Shown here piece by piece: positions 60,874 to 64,000 of a DNA stretch of 64,000 bases. The notes under the pieces are model-generated. The model saw nothing but the letters and a program-made list of their open reading frames with translations. It did no database searches and had not been told where the DNA came from. The position numbers and the translations under genes were made by a program. Source of the stretch: Glacieibacterium frigidum. Its GTDB lineage: Bacteria; Pseudomonadota; Alphaproteobacteria; Sphingomonadales; Sphingomonadaceae. Location: contig NZ_VJWA01000001.1 in NCBI RefSeq assembly GCF_007097155.1, positions 839,501 through 903,500 on the forward strand, written 5' to 3'. Positions within the stretch are counted from its first letter, which is position 1. Every line of letters begins with the position of its first letter.

Positions 60874-61593
60874 ATGAACGCCATGTCAGCTTTTGCCGGA
60901 ACGGCCCGACTGCGCGGAGGCGCTGCGTATGACCGCACTAATACGGTTGACGCGGTCCGGCATTCGCCGCATGCGAATGCACGTGCCGATGTCGCCTCCC
61001 ATGGATTCGTGAGCGACCTTGTCGCCCAGTTGACCGAGGGTCAGCGCGATTGCCTGCGCCTGGTCTATCGGCACATGACGTCGAAGGACATCGCGCGCGC
61101 CCTCGATATCTCGCCGCATACCGTCGACATGCGTCTGCGTACGGCGATGAAAACGCTCGCCGTTGCCAGCCGCATCGATGCGGCCCGCCTGCTCGTCGAG
61201 AGCGAGAGCCAGAACAGCGGCTATCAACCGTTGATATACCAGTCGTCGGATGTTGCCGGATCGATCGGCGAGGTGACAATTGCATCACCGGCCTCGACCA
61301 CGAACGACGATGATGCTGACCAGCTGTTTTCGCCGCGGTCCAGTCCGGAAGACGAACCGCCCGCCGACGGCCCTCCCCGCTCGGCGGGCGCATCGTTCCG
61401 CTACGATGACGCCAGGTACGACAACTACGAACGCCAGCTTGGCGCTGCCAATCCGGAGCTTCTGCCCTGGGGCCGCCGCAACACTCTGTCGCCGGGTGCA
61501 CGTCTCGCCTGGATCGCGGGCATAGCCATCGGCTCCGCCCTCGGCTTTGGGGCCATCGTCGGCGCGCTCGAGGCACTGAAGAACTTGTTATAG
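60874..61593 (+). CDS. Membrane-anchored LuxR-type HTH regulator
   Basis: 239 residues (ATG at 60874, or 60883 which has GAGG at better spacing). A LuxR-type helix-turn-helix occupies residues 50-105 (LTEGQRDCLRLVYRHMTSKD, ALDISPHTVDMRLRTAMKTL), followed by a disordered Asp/Ser/Pro linker and a C-terminal membrane helix (LAWIAGIAIGSALGFGAIVG). The DNA-binding part thus lies N-terminal and is tethered to the inner membrane. The target genes are unknown. It is located between rplL and rpoB. Confidence 0.8.
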   Translation: MNAMSAFAGTARLRGGAAYDRTNTVDAVRHSPHANARADVASHGFVSDLVAQLTEGQRDCLRLVYRHMTSKDIARALDISPHTVDMRLRTAMKTLAVASRIDAARLLVESESQNSGYQPLIYQSSDVAGSIGEVTIASPASTTNDDDADQLFSPRSSPEDEPPADGPPRSAGASFRYDDARYDNYERQLGAANPELLPWGRRNTLSPGARLAWIAGIAIGSALGFGAIVGALEALKNLL

Positions 61594-61663
61594 ACCCTGT
61601 GGGCGCCGCCCTCAGGGGGGGTCGTCTGCAACCACGCGCATTGCCGCGAACGAAAGGGTCGTC

Positions 61664-62041
61664 ATGCTCAAGGAACGCCGTGCCGCTGCTCAGCAGGTCG
61701 CCGATCAGCTGTTTGCCGCTGAAGCCGCCATCGATGCCGCCATCGCCGCGACCGCGACGCTCGCCGCGCTGATGCCGACCGTCCGCACCCAAGCGGGTGC
61801 CGGTGCCTGCATCGGCCAGGATGCGCTGCTCAAGGCCGTCGCCACGATCGGCAAGCTCAGCGACGCCCGTACCGAGATCGTCGCGACGCACGCCGCGCTG
61901 CGCGTCGCCCAGCGCCAGATCGGCCTCGACGCCGTCGCGTTCGGCGGCATGGTCGAGAAGATCGGCACGCCGCCCGGCGAGAACGGCCCGCAGGGTCGCC
62001 TCAAGGTCGTCGAGACGCAGCAGGCGCGGGTCGCGGCCTGA
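61664..62041 (+). CDS. Small helical hypothetical protein
   Basis: 125 residues, no signal peptide or membrane helix. It is all-helical with Ala-rich heptad-like repeats (QQVADQLFAAEAAIDAAIAA, TLAALMPTVRTQAGAGACIG, ARTEIVATHAALRVAQRQIG) and a polar C-terminus. Composition and the 71-base distance from the LuxR-type gene suggest co-expression with it. No family recognised. Confidence 0.65.
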   Translation: MLKERRAAAQQVADQLFAAEAAIDAAIAATATLAALMPTVRTQAGAGACIGQDALLKAVATIGKLSDARTEIVATHAALRVAQRQIGLDAVAFGGMVEKIGTPPGENGPQGRLKVVETQQARVAA

Positions 62042-62099
62042 CGCATCGTTCTGATCATTCCGGCGGGGCCTCGCCCCGCCGGTCATAAGGTCCTTTGCG

Positions 62100-62513
62100 A
62101 TGCCCCATCAGTTCAATCAGATCATCTTCGACGTGTTTCTCGCGGTGACCTGCGGGACCGCGCTGTGGTTCGGCCGCGACAGCGAACGCTGGACGGCGGT
62201 CGTGCTCATCTCGGCGGCGGTCGCGTCGCTGCTGGCGCAGACCAGCCGGTTCTTCCAACCCGAATCGGGTATCCTGCTGATCGACCTGGCGCTGCTCGGC
62301 TACCTGATCTGGCTTGCCCTGCGCAGTGACCGGTTCTGGCCGCTCTACGCCGCCGGGTTCCAGATCATCGGAACGCTGATCCATGTCGCGCGGATCACCG
62401 ACGATTCGATCTTCCAGACCGCCTATGCCACGGGCCAGGTCCTTTGGGCTTATCCGGTGCTGGCGACGCTGGCGATCGGCACCTGGTTCGAGGCGCGCCG
62501 CCGCGAGTGGTAA
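62100..62513 (+). CDS. Small membrane protein of unknown function
   Basis: 137 residues with about four membrane helices (IIFDVFLAVTCGTALWFG, WTAVVLISAAVASLLAQ, ILLIDLALLGYLIWLALR, LYAAGFQIIGTLIHVARI, VLWAYPVLATLAIGTWFEAR). Small sphingomonad membrane proteins of this size are common and uncharacterised. Same direction as the preceding helical protein, 58 bases away. Confidence 0.7.
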   Translation: MPHQFNQIIFDVFLAVTCGTALWFGRDSERWTAVVLISAAVASLLAQTSRFFQPESGILLIDLALLGYLIWLALRSDRFWPLYAAGFQIIGTLIHVARITDDSIFQTAYATGQVLWAYPVLATLAIGTWFEARRREW

Positions 62514-62531
62514 AAGGTTCCACAAAGGCCT

Positions 62532-62559
62532 TTGCCAAATCGCGTCCGGCGCCTATATA
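62532..62559 (+). promoter_or_regulatory. Candidate rpoB promoter
   Basis: TTGCCA (62532-62537), 16-base spacer, TATATA (62554-62559), matching a sigma-70-type promoter. It lies about 200 bases before rpoB, after the rplL terminator and three unrelated genes. Confidence 0.55.
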
Positions 62560-62578
62560 GCCGGTCACACGACATTCC

Positions 62579-62598
62579 GGCCCGCGTTCGCGCGGGCC
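62579..62598 (+). promoter_or_regulatory. Leader hairpin before rpoB
   Basis: Perfect 8-base stem GGCCCGCG / CGCGGGCC with a TTCG tetraloop, a very stable design, followed by ACCTTTCC. It would lie just inside the transcript from the promoter at 62532-62559; attenuator or RNA-stabilising element. Confidence 0.6.
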
Positions 62599-62760
62599 AC
62601 CTTTCCCGGCCTCGGGACACGGCGCGCGTCGCGAGCGCGCCGCGACGAATTGGGGCAGGGCGCTAGGGTTTCATCACGCTGACGCTGCGGTCCGGTCGCC
62701 CGGATACGCGGCTTTTCGCGTTTCGGGGCTGTCCCGGACGCGTCGGGAGCAGGGACTTAA

Positions 62761-64000
62761 ATGGCTACACAGCTGTCGAGCTTCACCGCCAAGAAGCGCA
62801 TCCGCAAGACCTTCGGCAAGATCCACGAGGTCGTGCAGATGCCGAACCTCATCGAGGTCCAGCGCGAATCCTACGAGCATTTCCTGCGCTCGCGCCCCCA
62901 GGACGGCTATGTCTCGGGCCTCGAGAAGACGCTGCGCAGTGTCTTCCCGATCCGCGACTTCGCCGGCACCGCCGAGCTCGACTTCGTCAATTACGAGCTC
63001 GAGGATCCGAAGTACGACACCGACGAGTGCCGCCAGCGTGGCATGACCTATGCCGCGCCGATGCGCGTCACGCTCCGCCTGATCGTGTTCGAGGTCGATG
63101 CCGACACCGAGGCGCGGTCGGTGCTCGATATCAAGGAGCAGGACGTCTACATGGGCGACATGCCCCTGATGACGGGCAACGGCACCTTCATCATCAACGG
63201 CACCGAGCGCGTCATCGTGTCGCAGATGCACCGTTCGCCGGGTGTCTTCTTCAACCACGACAGCGGCAAGACGCACGCGTCGGGCAAGTTCCTTTTCGTC
63301 GCGCGGGTCATCCCGTACCGCGGCAGCTGGCTCGACTTCGAGTTCGACGCCAAGGATATCGTCTACGTCCGCATCGACCGGAAGCGTAAGCTGCCCGTCA
63401 CGACTTTGTTCTACGCGCTGAACTACAACAGCGAGGAAATCCTCAACGAGTTCTACAACCGCGTCACTTGGGTGCGCGGGTTCGGGTCGTCCAAGGGCGG
63501 TACGCAGGGCGAGGCCGGCTGGGTCGTGCCCTTCGTCGAGGCCAACTGGCGCGGCCAGAAGCCGTCGTTCGACATCGTCAACGGCGAGACCGGCGAAGTC
63601 GTCTTCCCGCTCGGCACCAAGATCACCCCGCGCGTCGCGCGCAAGGCGGTCACCGACGGCCTGAAGACGCTGCTGATCCCGACCGAGGAAATCTTCGGCC
63701 GCTATTCGGCGTACGACCTGATCAACGAGACGACGGGCGAGATTTACATTGAGGCCGGCGACGAGTTGACCGCCGAGAATCTCGAGAAGCTCGACGCCGC
63801 GGGTCACACCTCGATCGAGCTGCTCGACATCGATCACGTGTCGGTGGGTCCGTGGATCCGCAACACGCTGATGGCCGACAAGGTCGAGGAGCGCGACCAT
63901 GCGCTCAGCGAGATCTATCGCGTCATGCGCCCCGGCGAGCCGCCGACGCGCGAGACCGCCGAGTCGATGTTCTACGGCCTGTTCTTCGATGCCGACCGCT
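62761..64000 (+). CDS. rpoB: RNA polymerase beta subunit (partial, 5' part)
   Basis: The frame starts at ATG 62761 and is open to the window end (413 codons). [34 protein letters not shown]-type opening, [39 protein letters not shown] and [20 protein letters not shown] are beta-subunit segments up to the start of the lineage-specific region. The remaining two-thirds lies outside the window. Confidence 0.98.
   Translation, partial: MATQLSSFTAKKRIRKTFGKIHEVVQMPNLIEVQRESYEHFLRSRPQDGYVSGLEKTLRSVFPIRDFAGTAELDFVNYELEDPKYDTDECRQRGMTYAAPMRVTLRLIVFEVDADTEARSVLDIKEQDVYMGDMPLMTGNGTFIINGTERVIVSQMHRSPGVFFNHDSGKTHASGKFLFVARVIPYRGSWLDFEFDAKDIVYVRIDRKRKLPVTTLFYALNYNSEEILNEFYNRVTWVRGFGSSKGGTQGEAGWVVPFVEANWRGQKPSFDIVNGETGEVVFPLGTKITPRVARKAVTDGLKTLLIPTEEIFGRYSAYDLINETTGEIYIEAGDELTAENLEKLDAAGHTSIELLDIDHVSVGPWIRNTLMADKVEERDHALSEIYRVMRPGEPPTRETAESMFYGLFFDADR

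Overview
The window is a high-GC (about two-thirds G+C), gene-dense alphaproteobacterial chromosome segment, most likely from a sphingomonad (order Sphingomonadales). Grounds for this: a TonB-dependent receptor, LuxR-type HTH regulators, a plant/alphaproteobacterial type glutamate-cysteine ligase, the secE-nusG-rplK-rplA-rplJ-rplL-rpoB block, and short dispersed palindromes of the kind common in this group. The assignment is by impression of protein sequences; no search was run.

Layout. (1) 1-11005 is metabolic and sensory: the end of an outer-membrane barrel protein, acetyl-CoA synthetase with a response regulator and a symporter-fused hybrid histidine kinase that together look like the CrbR/CrbS acetate switch, an Imm11-like protein 4 bases downstream of the kinase, and a divergent alpha/beta hydrolase / TonB receptor pair sharing a palindromic operator. 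(2) 11039-39447, with a probable partner gene to 40320, is a complete-looking non-flagellar type III secretion (T3SS) island. Its core is two divergent operons: leftward sctU - fliO-like - sctQ - sctR - sctS - sctT - LuxR regulator, and rightward lytic transglycosylase - sctV - sctC - sctD - sctF-like - sctI - sctJ - sctK - sctL - sctN - sctO - sctP. Both flanks carry accessory genes. (3) 40418-56210 is ordinary metabolism: threonine synthase, M16 and M20 peptidases, an amidohydrolase, glutamate-cysteine ligase, manganese catalase, RlmB, a GGDEF protein. (4) 56443-64000 holds tRNA-Gly, tRNA-Trp and the secE to rpoB block, with extra genes between rplA and rplJ and between rplL and rpoB; tRNA-Tyr lies just before, at 54766.

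The unusual part is the T3SS accessory set. At both ends of the island there is the same two-gene cassette: a large protein without a Sec signal that carries a paired DRL motif at the same N-terminal position and a cell-wall-hydrolase-like architecture, followed by an exported protein with conserved cysteines and LFASRRHG / TDLSCL motifs. A GxSxG lipase without a Sec signal is followed by an ankyrin-repeat lipoprotein. Downstream of the left-hand genes lies a run of six full-length, signal-peptide-bearing paralogs plus two remnants, five of the coding units joined by exact 4-base start/stop overlaps. A near-palindromic box (TAGTCGGAACGATTAG type) recurs 60-140 bases upstream of three of these accessory transcription units and nowhere else that I noticed. 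The apparatus also includes a FliO-like protein, a component that known injectisomes normally lack. I recognise no gatekeeper (SctW), no classical translocators and no class I chaperones. My working interpretation, which is inference, is a divergent T3SS regulon with secreted hydrolases paired with periplasmic or outer-membrane partner proteins.
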